A stretch of DNA of 64,000 bases from Bacteroidota bacterium (GCA_023429135.1 JAEYWD010000068.1:22558-86557), one strand, 5' to 3'. Shown: positions 53,590 through 63,929, counted from the first letter of the stretch. Notes: a model not told the origin generated them from the letters alone. Numbers and translations are program-made.

Positions 53590-54063
53590 TCAATTATCAA
53601 AGTCCCAATGGTGATATTCTCCGTCCAGATCTCCTGTTCCCAATGGCAGTTTAAAATATATACCAGGACTAAAAGCTGAAATGCCTCCCATGTTACGGTA
53701 ACGTAAATCGACTCCGCCAAAATAATTAGCCCACATAGAGCCCTGTACGCCAATCTTCCAACTGTTTTCAGCTTTTTTACGTTCCAATACCGGTCCCATA
53801 GATAATCCCAAAACTGCTATCCCTGTCTGCGCCTCGGAGTAAAAACGAAACTTTCCCCTTTCAAATTCAATACCTCCATCAATGCTATAAGGAAAGCTTT
53901 CGTAATTCCAATACGATAACTCAATAGCAAACGATGTGTGCATTTTTTTCTCGCTGAAATTAAAATGCAACATTGGTCCGACCATCCACACATCCGACCT
54001 CTGTGCAACAAGCTTCCCTGAAATTATCATCAAAACAAAAAGGAGTAATCCGAACTTTCTCAT
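53590..54063 (-). CDS. Small outer-membrane-barrel-like protein
   Basis: 157 residues with a signal peptide (ending KLVAQ, about 21). The mature part has alternating strands: SDVWMVGPMLHFNFSE, MHTSFAIELSYWNYES, KFRFYSEAQTGIAVLGLSMGPVL and WKIGVQGSMWANYFGGVDLRYRNMG. They are Gly- and aromatic-rich, like small outer-membrane barrels. It ends HHWDFDN, without a clear C-terminal aromatic. Function is unknown. The start codon sits in the loop of an unusual RNA hairpin (see 54039-54106). Confidence 0.6.
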   Translation of the reverse strand: MRKFGLLLFVLMIISGKLVAQRSDVWMVGPMLHFNFSEKKMHTSFAIELSYWNYESFPYSIDGGIEFERGKFRFYSEAQTGIAVLGLSMGPVLERKKAENSWKIGVQGSMWANYFGGVDLRYRNMGGISAFSPGIYFKLPLGTGDLDGEYHHWDFDN

Positions 54064-54106
54064 AATCGAGATTTGAGTTGTTCTACGATTACTCCTTTAA
54101 GGAGTT
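54039..54106 (-). promoter_or_regulatory. Leader with two mutually exclusive hairpins around the start codon
   Basis: On the minus strand the segment AAAGGAGTAATC (54098-54087) can pair with GATTACTCCTTT inside the coding region (54050-54039), placing the ATG (54063-54061) in a 36-base loop. The same AAGGAGT can pair with the upstream ACTCCTT (54106-54100) across a single-base loop. The two structures exclude each other, as in an attenuator or translational switch. AAAGGAG also looks like a Shine-Dalgarno sequence, unusual in this phylum. Confidence 0.45.
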
Positions 54107-54164
54107 ACCTGTTTGATCAATAACTTGCTAGAGATTCTTAAACCACTCGCAAACCTGGAAAACC

Positions 54165-55580
54165 TCAACAAATTTTCTGAACCGGGATCCCCAGAATTAT
54201 TCCTAATTTTTCAATTTTAATGCCCATATGCCCTGTACCTATGGCGCAATGGTGCGCCGGACCAGCTTTTGACCATTTATTGATAAATTCTTTTGCGCCA
54301 ATTTTAAACTGGTAACGACTATTAGTATTTCCAATATTTAAAACAGGTCCGGGTACAGATTCACCTTCGGCCATCAATAAAAACAAGCCTTCTTTACCTT
54401 GAACAACAGATAACAAAGTAACAGGACCATACTTTACCGACATCTGAATGGATAATCCTTTCCCAGGTTTGCCATGATAAACCGGAAGAGGAACCAATTT
54501 CACCCTTCCCTCAGCAATAGAGAAATGAGCAGGTCCATCGTGACCAAGCATTACAATATCGTCGTTAAAGTCCATTGCATAAAACTCGGAAAAGGAACCC
54601 CCAGCCCCAAAAGCATCCATAATCTTCATAGCCTGGGCATTTTTAACTTCACATTCTCCAGCCACAGGGACATGATTACCAGTGAGAAGAGTATTCCCGG
54701 CAATAACCGATGTAACAACATTCTCATAATCGTTACCATTACTGCCTTCGTAATAATATGCCAGTGAGCCAAGCTTGTGAGTCGAAACAAGTTTGTCCAG
54801 TGCTACCGAAGTACGAGCGGCGCGCTCCAGTTCATAGCTCTCGCACTCCTTAGTGACTTCAAACTTCTGCCGGAACTCTTCAAGTTTCCTGTCGACTTCT
54901 TCCTTGGAAGCTTCATCGCGGTAATTCTTTAGCTCGCACATTTCAACAATTTCGATATGGGTTCCAAATACAGCGCATTGCTGAGTAAGGTCAGTATACA
55001 CGTCGAGCATGCCATTATAATAATGCCCCAGAATTCCTAATCGGTTAGAACGCATTACCGATGCAACCTTTGCTGCTTCGGTCCAGGCAAAAATTTCTTC
55101 CCATGCAGCAGTTTCTTCCAGGTAGCCAGTCACAATATCGTAAAAAATATCACAACGATTAAAAACAGAAGCGATTTCGGGAACAGAGCATGCCTGGCAA
55201 TTTGCAAGCCACTCACCTGTCATTTTTCCACGATCTCCAAGACTGTTTATATAGTCATAATTGATTGCGGGCGTTGGTTGCAAATTAAGAATAATAAAAG
55301 GCACTTTCAGATGCTGTGCCACTGGCAGAACTGTTGAAGACAAGGCATAGGTTGAAATGTATAGAAAAAACAGCTCCACTCCTTCTCTTTTCAACATCTC
55401 AGCAGCTTGCCTTGCTTTCTCAGGGTTATCCACCATTCCAGCATTTATAAGAGTAATGTCTTGCAGTGATATCTTGAGCCCAATAAATTCCTGATATTGC
55501 TTTAGTCTGTCCAAAAGACCGTCAAACTGTCCCCAGTATGTATCGAGACCAATTCCAAATAGGCCAACCTTTACACTCAT
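54165..55580 (-). CDS. L-arabinose/L-fucose isomerase-family protein
   Basis: 471 residues, no signal peptide. The metal/substrate residues of AraA-type isomerases are at Glu309 (AGE), Glu332 (FSEF), His347 (GHDG; His352 is also near) and His443 (PAHH). E. coli AraA has Glu306, Glu333, His350 and His450, so the layout is right. The enzyme would convert an aldose to a ketose with Mn2+ in the cytoplasm. The neighbour GH106 would release a deoxy-hexose such as rhamnose, so a related aldose is plausible, though AraA itself acts on arabinose. It is 5 bases from the GH106 gene. Confidence 0.8.
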   Translation of the reverse strand: MSVKVGLFGIGLDTYWGQFDGLLDRLKQYQEFIGLKISLQDITLINAGMVDNPEKARQAAEMLKREGVELFFLYISTYALSSTVLPVAQHLKVPFIILNLQPTPAINYDYINSLGDRGKMTGEWLANCQACSVPEIASVFNRCDIFYDIVTGYLEETAAWEEIFAWTEAAKVASVMRSNRLGILGHYYNGMLDVYTDLTQQCAVFGTHIEIVEMCELKNYRDEASKEEVDRKLEEFRQKFEVTKECESYELERAARTSVALDKLVSTHKLGSLAYYYEGSNGNDYENVVTSVIAGNTLLTGNHVPVAGECEVKNAQAMKIMDAFGAGGSFSEFYAMDFNDDIVMLGHDGPAHFSIAEGRVKLVPLPVYHGKPGKGLSIQMSVKYGPVTLLSVVQGKEGLFLLMAEGESVPGPVLNIGNTNSRYQFKIGAKEFINKWSKAGPAHHCAIGTGHMGIKIEKLGIILGIPVQKIC

Positions 55581-55585
55581 AAAAT

Positions 55586-58500
55586 TTAGTTTTTAAGTTG
55601 AATGGAAGGAAATTTTCTAATAGCAACCGGACTCAATAAACCCGAAGGCCTGAGAAGCTGTTCAGCATCTTTTGCATCAAACTTGTTAATATTAGTCTTG
55701 GTAGTTCTTTGTTCAGGAGGCAATTTTCCATCGCCAATCAGCCGGTTGGCCCACATATTTACAACTTCAACCTCAAGCTCGTTCTCACCTTTTTTTACAT
55801 AACTGCTAATATCGAAACGGAACGGAGCACTCCAGAGAACCTGCATCTGTTGACCATTAATCTTCACCGATGCCATTTCCTGAACATTCCCCAAATCGAG
55901 AATCCATTTATACTGAGCAATTTCATCCTCCGAAATCACAAACTTATTTGAATACTTAACTGTACCTGAGTAGTACTTTATCGCTGGATCATCAAATTGA
56001 GTCCACGATTTAAGTGTGGACAATTCCATTGTTTCCGGAGCACCTCTGCCGGATAGGAAATTCAATATCCAGTTGTTTTTTGGTAAAATACTATTATTGT
56101 CGACCATTCCTTCAACACTTGAAACATTGCCATCCGACCATGTAAAAGTGTATTTGCCTGTTTGGTAAACCTCTGCACGAATAGTTCCATTATTCCGAAT
56201 AACATTAATTGGAGGATAATCATTGCCATTCAAAGCTGCTCCGGGAAATATCTGTTTGCCGTCCCTGCTGATTGTTGAAATATGCAATTGTGGCTGGGCC
56301 TTCCGGAAAACTATAAATTTAGATCCTTCGGGCTCAAAATGCAGCGGCACAATGGTGGTTCCGTTTTCTTCCCTATAAACAGGAATTTCGGTAATTTCAC
56401 CGGTAATCGGATTCCAGATTTCGGGAACCATTCCTCTTACGCGAAATCTGGCCTCGATCTGTTCGTAACGGTCGGGCAGATCAGTAATATAGCGGTATTG
56501 GAAATCGTTAAAATCCTTACGTGAGAAGCGGTTAGAGATAAAATAGATCTCCTGATCGTCAGTTGTGCGGTGGATATAATCGAAGCCAGAATTCTTGTCT
56601 GAGCTGTTAAAAGAAAAATCAGGTTTCACACCCATAGCTGCCAGCACATCGTTTACTGACTTTCCCCAAATTACCTTTCCTTTACCATATTTGTTTTCAG
56701 TGATGCTTTTCCCATCGGTTTTTCCCCACATTCTAGCTGTAATAGCTTTTAGATCCTTATCAGCCTGCAGGAAATTATTCAATCCTGTGACGGCATCCGG
56801 ACGGGAAGATATAAGTGTCATCCCGTTTTTGACAAGCATGTCGAGTTTCTTAAGAACCGACAGGTCGATGCCTTTTTTAGGATCCATCATCATTACCCGG
56901 TAACGCATACCATCGGGTAATACTATTTCTTGGCCATCAAACAAAACGCGGTTTAAAACCACATCTTTGGAGCATTTATCCCAATCGTATCCAAATTTTA
57001 GTTCGGGAAGTTCTTCCTTGAGAAAAACAAAGTTTGGTACATCGTCGCCATAATAGTAAAGTACATCGGCAACAAAAAGGCCTTGCTGAAGCATAAAGCT
57101 CGAACGATTCAGATAACTGATGAAACCGCCAGCCTGCTCCCACCATGTAACATTTGGATTCAGATGGGTACCTGCAAAATATTCATTGCCGGGTAAACCA
57201 AATTCTTTGGGCGATGAGGTAAAGGTGTGCCACACAATGCGGTTGACACCACTGCAAAAAATCCGGTCGATATTGCCTTTGAGATCTTTAGGCGATCGCT
57301 CCCACTGTGGGCCAATGCTGGTTGGGCCTTCGGCAGCTACAAACCTTTTACCGTTTGTATGGGCAACACAGGCGCTTTGCTTTACCGAAAGTCTTTCGTC
57401 ATCCTTAATGCGATGGGTATTAGCCATTGCCCAGAATTCGCCTTGCGGAAAATCGCTGATGCCCATCACCTTTAATGCATCTACCGGGGCCGAATGTGGT
57501 CCACCTGATTCAGGATGAATGCCCACACCATATTTGTGGGCAAGATTGTAAAACAATTGATAATGATTCTTTTCAACCAAGTCGCCCACAGTTTTGCGGA
57601 AATCGTGCAAAAAGCGGTTCGACACTTGCCTATTATCCACAATCCGCCCTGCAAGAACTGGCATATACTTACTAATATTATAACCTCTTAAAGCATTGAA
57701 ATCGGCAGGAAAATTCTTTGTCCAGCTTACAACGCTCATCTCCCAACTATCGGTTTGCAGAAACTTAACACTATTACCTACCGACTGAGCCTCCTTTATG
57801 AGAGGTAAAATCACCGTATTACTAAAAAGATCAAAGGCCTCAGCACTCAAATGATCGACCGATAATCCACTCCACCCATCGCTGGTGGTCGATGTCATTG
57901 CTCCGGTGCAGGTGTATCCGTATCGGATGATAGTCCACTCGCCTGCCGGGGCATTCCATTCAAGTGTTTCGTTTTTAAAATTAGCAGTAAGATCAATTAT
58001 CTCGTTGCTTTTTATTGCAAATGTTTCTTCTCTGTCAGGGAAATCGTCCCAAAGTTCATTTAACGGGTATATACCTTTCCATCCAATAGGCTTATTGAAG
58101 GATTTCTTATCCCAGTTCTGAATGGCATCGTTTTTTACAGGAGCGTTCTTTACCTTCCGAATAGCCTGAACCACGATATCGCCATACCACAACTTCACTT
58201 CGGGTTTAGGCAGACTTATTTTAACTGCTTTCCCACCTTCAACATCTACTTCACTCCATACTATTTTCTTCATGGCAAACTCGGGAGTGATTGATGGAGC
58301 TCCCGGGTTCCATCCGCTCTGAACATTTACGCTTAGTTCAATACCAAGGCGGTCAGCTTCTTTAACTGCATGTTTGTATAGTTCCATCCATGCGGGGCTC
58401 ATAAACACCGGACCAGCCTCGGTTTTTCGAGCGACATTGTAGCTTGAACTTCCAGCATCTACAACTGAAGCGCCGCCATATCCCTTGGCTTTCATCTCTT

Positions 58501-58738
58501 CCAGATCACGGGTAATGGATTCCTTGGTAGCCATGCTGTTGAGCCACCACCAATAACAGCGTAACCTTGATTCGAAGGGAGGATTCAGGAAATTTTTCTT
58601 TAACTCAGGATAAGTAATCCGGCTATCTGTATGAATTGAATATAGTTGTTGGGCATTTATTCTAAAACTACCAATTATAAATAATAGAATGAATATTAAT
58701 TTAATAACAACATTTCTGAATCTCTTTATTTGCGCCAT
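55586..58738 (-). CDS. Secreted GH106 alpha-L-rhamnosidase-like glycosidase
   Basis: 1050 residues with a signal peptide ending RINAQ (about 30). The N-terminal FLNPPFESRLRCYWWWLNSMATKESITRDLEEMKAKGYGG (cut here to its core, YWWWLNSMATKESI) is the GH106 hallmark. The TIM-barrel part follows, with GIELSVNVQSGWN and HPESGGPHSAP, and the C-terminal part is beta-sandwich with carbohydrate-binding domains (ENELEVEVVNMWANRLIGDG). GH106 enzymes remove alpha-L-rhamnose, usually from plant or bacterial glycans. The catalytic Glu pair cannot be pinned by eye. It lies between the SusD and isomerase genes. Confidence 0.88.
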   Translation of the reverse strand: MAQIKRFRNVVIKLIFILLFIIGSFRINAQQLYSIHTDSRITYPELKKNFLNPPFESRLRCYWWWLNSMATKESITRDLEEMKAKGYGGASVVDAGSSSYNVARKTEAGPVFMSPAWMELYKHAVKEADRLGIELSVNVQSGWNPGAPSITPEFAMKKIVWSEVDVEGGKAVKISLPKPEVKLWYGDIVVQAIRKVKNAPVKNDAIQNWDKKSFNKPIGWKGIYPLNELWDDFPDREETFAIKSNEIIDLTANFKNETLEWNAPAGEWTIIRYGYTCTGAMTSTTSDGWSGLSVDHLSAEAFDLFSNTVILPLIKEAQSVGNSVKFLQTDSWEMSVVSWTKNFPADFNALRGYNISKYMPVLAGRIVDNRQVSNRFLHDFRKTVGDLVEKNHYQLFYNLAHKYGVGIHPESGGPHSAPVDALKVMGISDFPQGEFWAMANTHRIKDDERLSVKQSACVAHTNGKRFVAAEGPTSIGPQWERSPKDLKGNIDRIFCSGVNRIVWHTFTSSPKEFGLPGNEYFAGTHLNPNVTWWEQAGGFISYLNRSSFMLQQGLFVADVLYYYGDDVPNFVFLKEELPELKFGYDWDKCSKDVVLNRVLFDGQEIVLPDGMRYRVMMMDPKKGIDLSVLKKLDMLVKNGMTLISSRPDAVTGLNNFLQADKDLKAITARMWGKTDGKSITENKYGKGKVIWGKSVNDVLAAMGVKPDFSFNSSDKNSGFDYIHRTTDDQEIYFISNRFSRKDFNDFQYRYITDLPDRYEQIEARFRVRGMVPEIWNPITGEITEIPVYREENGTTIVPLHFEPEGSKFIVFRKAQPQLHISTISRDGKQIFPGAALNGNDYPPINVIRNNGTIRAEVYQTGKYTFTWSDGNVSSVEGMVDNNSILPKNNWILNFLSGRGAPETMELSTLKSWTQFDDPAIKYYSGTVKYSNKFVISEDEIAQYKWILDLGNVQEMASVKINGQQMQVLWSAPFRFDISSYVKKGENELEVEVVNMWANRLIGDGKLPPEQRTTKTNINKFDAKDAEQLLRPSGLLSPVAIRKFPSIQLKN

Positions 58739-58842
58739 AATGAAAAGTTAAGTAAATGTTCTTAAAAATTAGGTTAAACAGAACTGAGTGAGGAAGTGAA
58801 AAAACCACTCCCACACACTCAGTTTCTAAAAAATACTAACTA

Positions 58843-60549
58843 CTACCTTGCTGTCCATCCTGGATTCTGTTCCAGTTTTTCGTCTTTATTAGTGTCGATA
58901 ATTGTTTGGGGAATAGGCCACAGATTGTAATCGAAAGTCAAAGTAGCCTTTGCTTCGGGCCAGTACGCATATTTACGAATTCGCTCAACGGCAACAGTTC
59001 CTCCCATGCGCAACAAAGTATTCCAGCGACATTCTTCATAAACAAGTTCACGGGTTCTTTCGTCGAGAATAAGGTTAAACTTGTCATCAACATCAGCAGC
59101 GGTAACCAAATAAGTACAATTAGCCCGACTGCGGAGAAGGTTAATATCAGAAGCTGCACCAGCCTTATCGCCCAAGCGTTGTTTTGCTTCAGCCCTTAAT
59201 AATATTGTTTCGGAGAGGCGAATAAAATATTCATCACGGAAAAGGTTACTGCGGTTTTCGCCATCAGTTAACCCGGTGTAAACATCGGTGGCGATTTTGC
59301 AGGAAATAGGATAGCAAAGGCTTCTGTTATTATCGTTACTATACAATACCGACCAGGGAACAGTAATATTATAATATGTTGAAGTTTTAACATTGCCCAG
59401 GAAGTTTCTTTTAAATACAATATCCGAATTTCTCATATCATCGCTCCATTTTCCAGCATAAATACTATCGCGGGTGTACATAGTAGGAATCATTTGAGCA
59501 ATTCCGCGTCCTCCAACATCTTCGAGCGTACCGGTAAGATGTACGGAAGAACCATCGCGAAATACTGCGCCATAAGTACGGGAGTAAGGAAGTTTTGATT
59601 TTTTGTCTTCAGCTTTATAAGCGGCATAGTCAACCTGCAAAGCCCAGACACATTCTTTGTTACCATCCTGGTAATTTACATTATTTTCCTGGAATAAGTC
59701 CCAGTAAACATTACCTTTAGTTTCAGCTTTCCGGGCGCCATAACGAGCTTGCATCAACAAATATGTACCACCATCAATCACTTTGTTTCCATAAGCAACC
59801 GATTGGTTAAATGCAGCGGTAGCTTCTGAAGCTTTGCCTTCGGCTGTCAACTGGGTTCCTAATGCCAGATACAATTCGCAAAGGGTGTGCTGTGCAGCTC
59901 CTTTAACAAGTCGGCCACCGGCTGTGGTAGTTTCAGGAAGATCGTTTTCAATGGCGAGAAGTTCATCAATTGCAAACTGATAAGTTTCTGCTCTGGTAGC
60001 TCTTTTATAATTATAAACCGGAACTACGGTTATTTCTTCAACTATGGGAACTCCTCCAAAAAGTTCAGCCAGATTTTTATAGGCAAAAGCTCTGAAAAAC
60101 CTTGCCTGTGCGAGAGTATAAGCCTTTTCAGCATCGGACGACCACGAAATCTGTGGCTGAGCAGCCGCATGAAGAGCCAGATTAGCTCTGGAAATCATTT
60201 GGTACCAAGTGCTGTAAATATTATAAAAGTTACCATTATCGGGGTTGATGTTTCCGTAGTTATTGAATGTGTTACCACGACGGATACTTGGCACATCGTA
60301 CATATCGGTTCCGTTTCCGCGGAAAACAAAAATCCAGCCTTCTTCGTTAGGATTTGCCCACAAATCGCGCATCTGGGAATATATTGCCAGAAGCACCTGA
60401 TCTATTTGCGCAGATGATGAGAATGCATTATTAACGGTATAAAAGGTAGAAGGCTGTTCTTCCAGGAATTTATCATCATTTTCGCATCCTGTTATATTGA
60501 TAAGCAGGGTTGCTATCAATATGAAATATAGAATTTTTATATTTTTCAT
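58843..60549 (-). CDS. SusD/RagB-family lipoprotein of the second PUL
   Basis: 568 residues. The lipobox is ITGC followed by ENDDKFLEEQPSTFYTVNNAFSSSAQIDQVLLAIYSQMRDLW, a standard SusD start. Helical repeats include LAQARFFRAFAYKNLAELFGGVPIV. Near the C-terminus are YFIRLSETILLRAEAKQRLGDKAGA, LDERTRELVYEECRW and the ending YNLWPIPQTIIDTNKDEKLEQNPGW. Ligand is unknown; the GH106 gene next door points to a rhamnose-containing glycan. It is 20 bases from susC and followed by a gap to GH106. Confidence 0.95.
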   Translation of the reverse strand: MKNIKILYFILIATLLINITGCENDDKFLEEQPSTFYTVNNAFSSSAQIDQVLLAIYSQMRDLWANPNEEGWIFVFRGNGTDMYDVPSIRRGNTFNNYGNINPDNGNFYNIYSTWYQMISRANLALHAAAQPQISWSSDAEKAYTLAQARFFRAFAYKNLAELFGGVPIVEEITVVPVYNYKRATRAETYQFAIDELLAIENDLPETTTAGGRLVKGAAQHTLCELYLALGTQLTAEGKASEATAAFNQSVAYGNKVIDGGTYLLMQARYGARKAETKGNVYWDLFQENNVNYQDGNKECVWALQVDYAAYKAEDKKSKLPYSRTYGAVFRDGSSVHLTGTLEDVGGRGIAQMIPTMYTRDSIYAGKWSDDMRNSDIVFKRNFLGNVKTSTYYNITVPWSVLYSNDNNRSLCYPISCKIATDVYTGLTDGENRSNLFRDEYFIRLSETILLRAEAKQRLGDKAGAASDINLLRSRANCTYLVTAADVDDKFNLILDERTRELVYEECRWNTLLRMGGTVAVERIRKYAYWPEAKATLTFDYNLWPIPQTIIDTNKDEKLEQNPGWTAR

Positions 60550-60569
60550 AGCTAATTACTTTAAATAGT

Positions 60570-63500
60570 TTAGAAACTCAGGTTAGCACCAATTGAATAG
60601 GTTGAAGGAACCGGGAATGTATTTTCCCTGACGGTAGTTCCTGTTTCAGGATCGCCACCAACCCAGTTTGTGAAAGTTGCTATATTTTTAGCACTTACAT
60701 AAACCTTAAGTGTATTAAGTCGCAGTTTTTTTAAAAAATTCTGCGGGAAGGTATAGGATAATGAAATATCCTGTATTCGTACAAAACCTCTGGATTGAAG
60801 GCCCAGAAAACGACCATCGCCGGCAAAATAGGCCGAAGGATATTCGTTGCTTTTGTTTTCGGGAGTCCAGTAAGGTTTTGAAGTCATGTTGTCGTTAAAT
60901 CTTCCTGTTCCGGATGTCATATAAGCATTGGCATTGGCCTTGAGGTAATAGTTATTTCCTCCGAAAGTTCCAGTTACCATAGCATATAACTCAAAGCTTT
61001 TGTAGCTTACACTGTTACTAAGATTTAAACGGAAGTTTTCCTTTCTGTAACCCAGAATTTTACGATCGGCTGATGTGATTCCCGGCACTCCGTCAATGTC
61101 CTTATATTTAGGAGAACCAGGAGCGGCACCGGTTAAAGTAATATATTCGGTATCAGTTTCCTGAACTATACCATCCTGCTCATAACCATAAATAGCGTCG
61201 AGCGACTTGCCAATAAATAAGCTGTTGGCAATATCGTCATCTTCTTTACCATCGCCGTTAATGTCTTCGCCATATAATTTAGACAGTTTATTTCTGTTTC
61301 TCCAGAATGTCAACCATGAACTCCAGGTCCAGTCGCTGGTGCGAACATTAACACTGCGTAAAGTAAGTTCAATACCAGAGTTATCAATCTGCCCCATTGA
61401 TGTTTTAACAGTTTTGAAACCTGTCATAACAGGAATATTACGGGTAAAGATCTGATCGGTAGTTGTTGAGAAATAAATATCAAGGTCGGCTTGCAGACGA
61501 TTATTAAACCAGGAGGATTCGAAACCCGTATTCCATGATTCAGTACTTTCCCAGCCTAACTCAGGGTTACCCAGAGCATCCTGGAGTAAACCATACCGGA
61601 TAATTCCCTGAGCATTCGAGAACTCATAACGGTAACCACCAGTTGAACCATTAGCCACGGTTGAAAGTGTTCCATAGGGACCGATTCCCTGGTTCCCATT
61701 CTGCCCCCATGAGAATTTTAATTTAAAATCGGAAAGGAAAGAAATGTTTTTCATGAATTCTTCTCCGGAAATCCTCCAGGCCAGACCCGCAGCATAGAAA
61801 TCAGCCCATTTATTATTGGCCCCGAATACCGAAGCTCCATCACGGCGATAGGAACTCGTTACAAAGTATTTATCGTTAAAAGAATAGCTTAAACGACCCA
61901 AATAACCAATATTGGCCCGTTCATCAATATTCATAACAACTTTCTGAACGGTTGCTTTATGTAATCCATACATTCCCAAAACGGTATTTCCGTTTGCCGA
62001 AAAATCAGATCCGGTTGAGTTTTCCTGTTCATATTTCCGGTAGTCGCGCGTGGCTACCAAAGTAACGTCTACTTTATGCTTTCCAAACGAATTTTTATAA
62101 TTCACAATGTTATCCAGAACATAACTATAGGTAGAATTATTATCCACATTGCCATTAGCACTACTCAAGAATCCTGCAACAGTGGCCGGACTGTACCGGT
62201 CTAATCCTTCACCTTCTTTAATATAATATCTTTCATTATAAAAGCTTCCCGATTGGTTCTTGTCGAGATTGTTAAGATAATTTAATCTGTAACTTAATCC
62301 TTTAATCCAGGGCACCTGAATTAATGCATAAGTATTTAAGCGGAAATTATTTCTCTTATCCAGATTACTGCGTGTACCATCATCAACGCCCCAAAGTGGA
62401 TTAATCGCCGATTGTGTATAAGGATATTTTTCAAGATTTCCCTGATCATCGCGATACATAACACCATAAGGTGACATGGTTTGAGCTTCGCCAATATTAG
62501 CAGCAAACCCGGAATAATCTCTCTGTGAGAAACCTCCATCAACGCCGATTTCCAACCATTTGGTTATATTAGTTTTAACCTTGGCTAGTATTGATAACCT
62601 GTCGAAATCATCGCCAACAACAATACCTTTGTTTTTGTTGTACGACGTAGAAAGGTAATAATTCGTAACCTTTGTCGCTCCTGAAACTGACATCTGGTAA
62701 TCCTGAATAATTCCCTGGCGGGTGACTTCGTCGAGCCAAACCGTTTCTTTATTAGAGGCGAGATTAGCTAACTCACCGGCTTTCATCCAGGAGGTAGTAC
62801 CTTCAGCATATTTATTACGGGCATTCACTACCTTAATCCACTCTTCGCCCTTCATCATTTCGGGCTTATTTTGCCAGGCTTGAATACCAGTGAGTGCACT
62901 AAAAGTAATCATTGGTTTTTCTGAGCTACCTTTTTTTGTAGTAATGGCAATAACACCATTAGCCGAACGGGAACCATAAACAGCGGCAGAAACGGCATCT
63001 TTCAGAATGTCGTAACTGGCGATATCGTTAGGGTTAATATCGTTGAGACTACCCAGGTAAATTACACCATCGAGAACAATCAAAGGATTGTTGTCTCCGT
63101 TAATTGAATTCTGCCCGCGAATATCCATAGAAGGTTCACCTCCGGCAGTATTGGTAGCACCGATGTTTAACCCTGCAACATTTCCCTTAAGCGATTCAAG
63201 TGCATTGAGGTTTGGAGCCAGTGCCACTGCAGAATTTTCCATCTTCAAAGAGCTTACCGATCCGGTAAATTCCTTGCGATTGGCCGTACCATAACCTACC
63301 ACTATAACTTCCTCAAGCTTTGTAATATCGGGAATAAGCTTAATATCCAAAACAGCTTGTCCGGAATAAGGAACCTTCTCGGAAATATACCCCACATACG
63401 AAAATACAAGCACAGCACTTTCCTGAGGAAAATCCAGCGAATATTTACCATCAATATCCGTTGTTGTACCAATGGTGGTACCTTCTATAAGTACGTTAAC

Positions 63501-63929
63501 ACCGGGCAGTGGCTCGCCGTTTTGAGAATCGGTAACCATTCCGGAAACTTTTTTCTGTTGAACTGCTTTGCTAGTGATTACTACCAAATTGTTGTCAAAA
63601 ACCTTGAAAGTTAAATCGGAACTGTCGAACAGGCGTTCCAATACATTCTCAATAGATTCATCGTTTGCCCGTATTGTTACTTCACGGTGCACATTCACCA
63701 GTTCGTTCCTGTAAAGAAACTTGAAGTCACTCTTTTGTTCAATTTCAGTAAAAACATCTTTTACTGTTACGTTCTTCAGGTCGACCGAAATTTTTGACTG
63801 TGAAAATACAGAGGCCGAAACACTGATAAAGGATGCAAAGAAAAGGAAGGTGGTTATTTTCATGATAAGTAGTAGTTTATGAATACCATTCCTACCCTGA
63901 AAAAAAGGGTAAAGTAATTTTTTTTTCAT
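60570..63929 (-). CDS. SusC/RagA-family TonB-dependent transporter of the second PUL
   Basis: The frame opens at a TTG at 63956, but the ATG at 63929 (MKKKLLYPF) is the natural start. This gives 1119 residues. Domains: signal region, STN domain (KISVDLKNVTVKDVFTEIEQKSDFKFLYRN), PF13715-like domain (PLPGVNVLIEGTTIGTTTDIDGKYSL), TonB-box-like EEVIVVGYGT, plug (NGDNNPLIVLDGVIYLGS, AVYGSRSANGVIAITTKKG) and barrel, ending YSIGANLSF. The STN domain implies sigma/FecR-type control, but those genes are not in the window. The start context (29945-29967 in the other susC) is repeated here at 63919-63941. Confidence 0.95.
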   Translation of the reverse strand: MKKKLLYPFFQGRNGIHKLLLIMKITTFLFFASFISVSASVFSQSKISVDLKNVTVKDVFTEIEQKSDFKFLYRNELVNVHREVTIRANDESIENVLERLFDSSDLTFKVFDNNLVVITSKAVQQKKVSGMVTDSQNGEPLPGVNVLIEGTTIGTTTDIDGKYSLDFPQESAVLVFSYVGYISEKVPYSGQAVLDIKLIPDITKLEEVIVVGYGTANRKEFTGSVSSLKMENSAVALAPNLNALESLKGNVAGLNIGATNTAGGEPSMDIRGQNSINGDNNPLIVLDGVIYLGSLNDINPNDIASYDILKDAVSAAVYGSRSANGVIAITTKKGSSEKPMITFSALTGIQAWQNKPEMMKGEEWIKVVNARNKYAEGTTSWMKAGELANLASNKETVWLDEVTRQGIIQDYQMSVSGATKVTNYYLSTSYNKNKGIVVGDDFDRLSILAKVKTNITKWLEIGVDGGFSQRDYSGFAANIGEAQTMSPYGVMYRDDQGNLEKYPYTQSAINPLWGVDDGTRSNLDKRNNFRLNTYALIQVPWIKGLSYRLNYLNNLDKNQSGSFYNERYYIKEGEGLDRYSPATVAGFLSSANGNVDNNSTYSYVLDNIVNYKNSFGKHKVDVTLVATRDYRKYEQENSTGSDFSANGNTVLGMYGLHKATVQKVVMNIDERANIGYLGRLSYSFNDKYFVTSSYRRDGASVFGANNKWADFYAAGLAWRISGEEFMKNISFLSDFKLKFSWGQNGNQGIGPYGTLSTVANGSTGGYRYEFSNAQGIIRYGLLQDALGNPELGWESTESWNTGFESSWFNNRLQADLDIYFSTTTDQIFTRNIPVMTGFKTVKTSMGQIDNSGIELTLRSVNVRTSDWTWSSWLTFWRNRNKLSKLYGEDINGDGKEDDDIANSLFIGKSLDAIYGYEQDGIVQETDTEYITLTGAAPGSPKYKDIDGVPGITSADRKILGYRKENFRLNLSNSVSYKSFELYAMVTGTFGGNNYYLKANANAYMTSGTGRFNDNMTSKPYWTPENKSNEYPSAYFAGDGRFLGLQSRGFVRIQDISLSYTFPQNFLKKLRLNTLKVYVSAKNIATFTNWVGGDPETGTTVRENTFPVPSTYSIGANLSF

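Noticed and set aside
53550..53753. 67-residue frame on the minus strand overlapping the small barrel gene
   Set aside because: It overlaps a signal-peptide-bearing gene in another frame and has no support.
59887..60417. 176-residue open frame opposite the second SusD gene
   Set aside because: Antisense to a well-supported SusD gene, without motifs.
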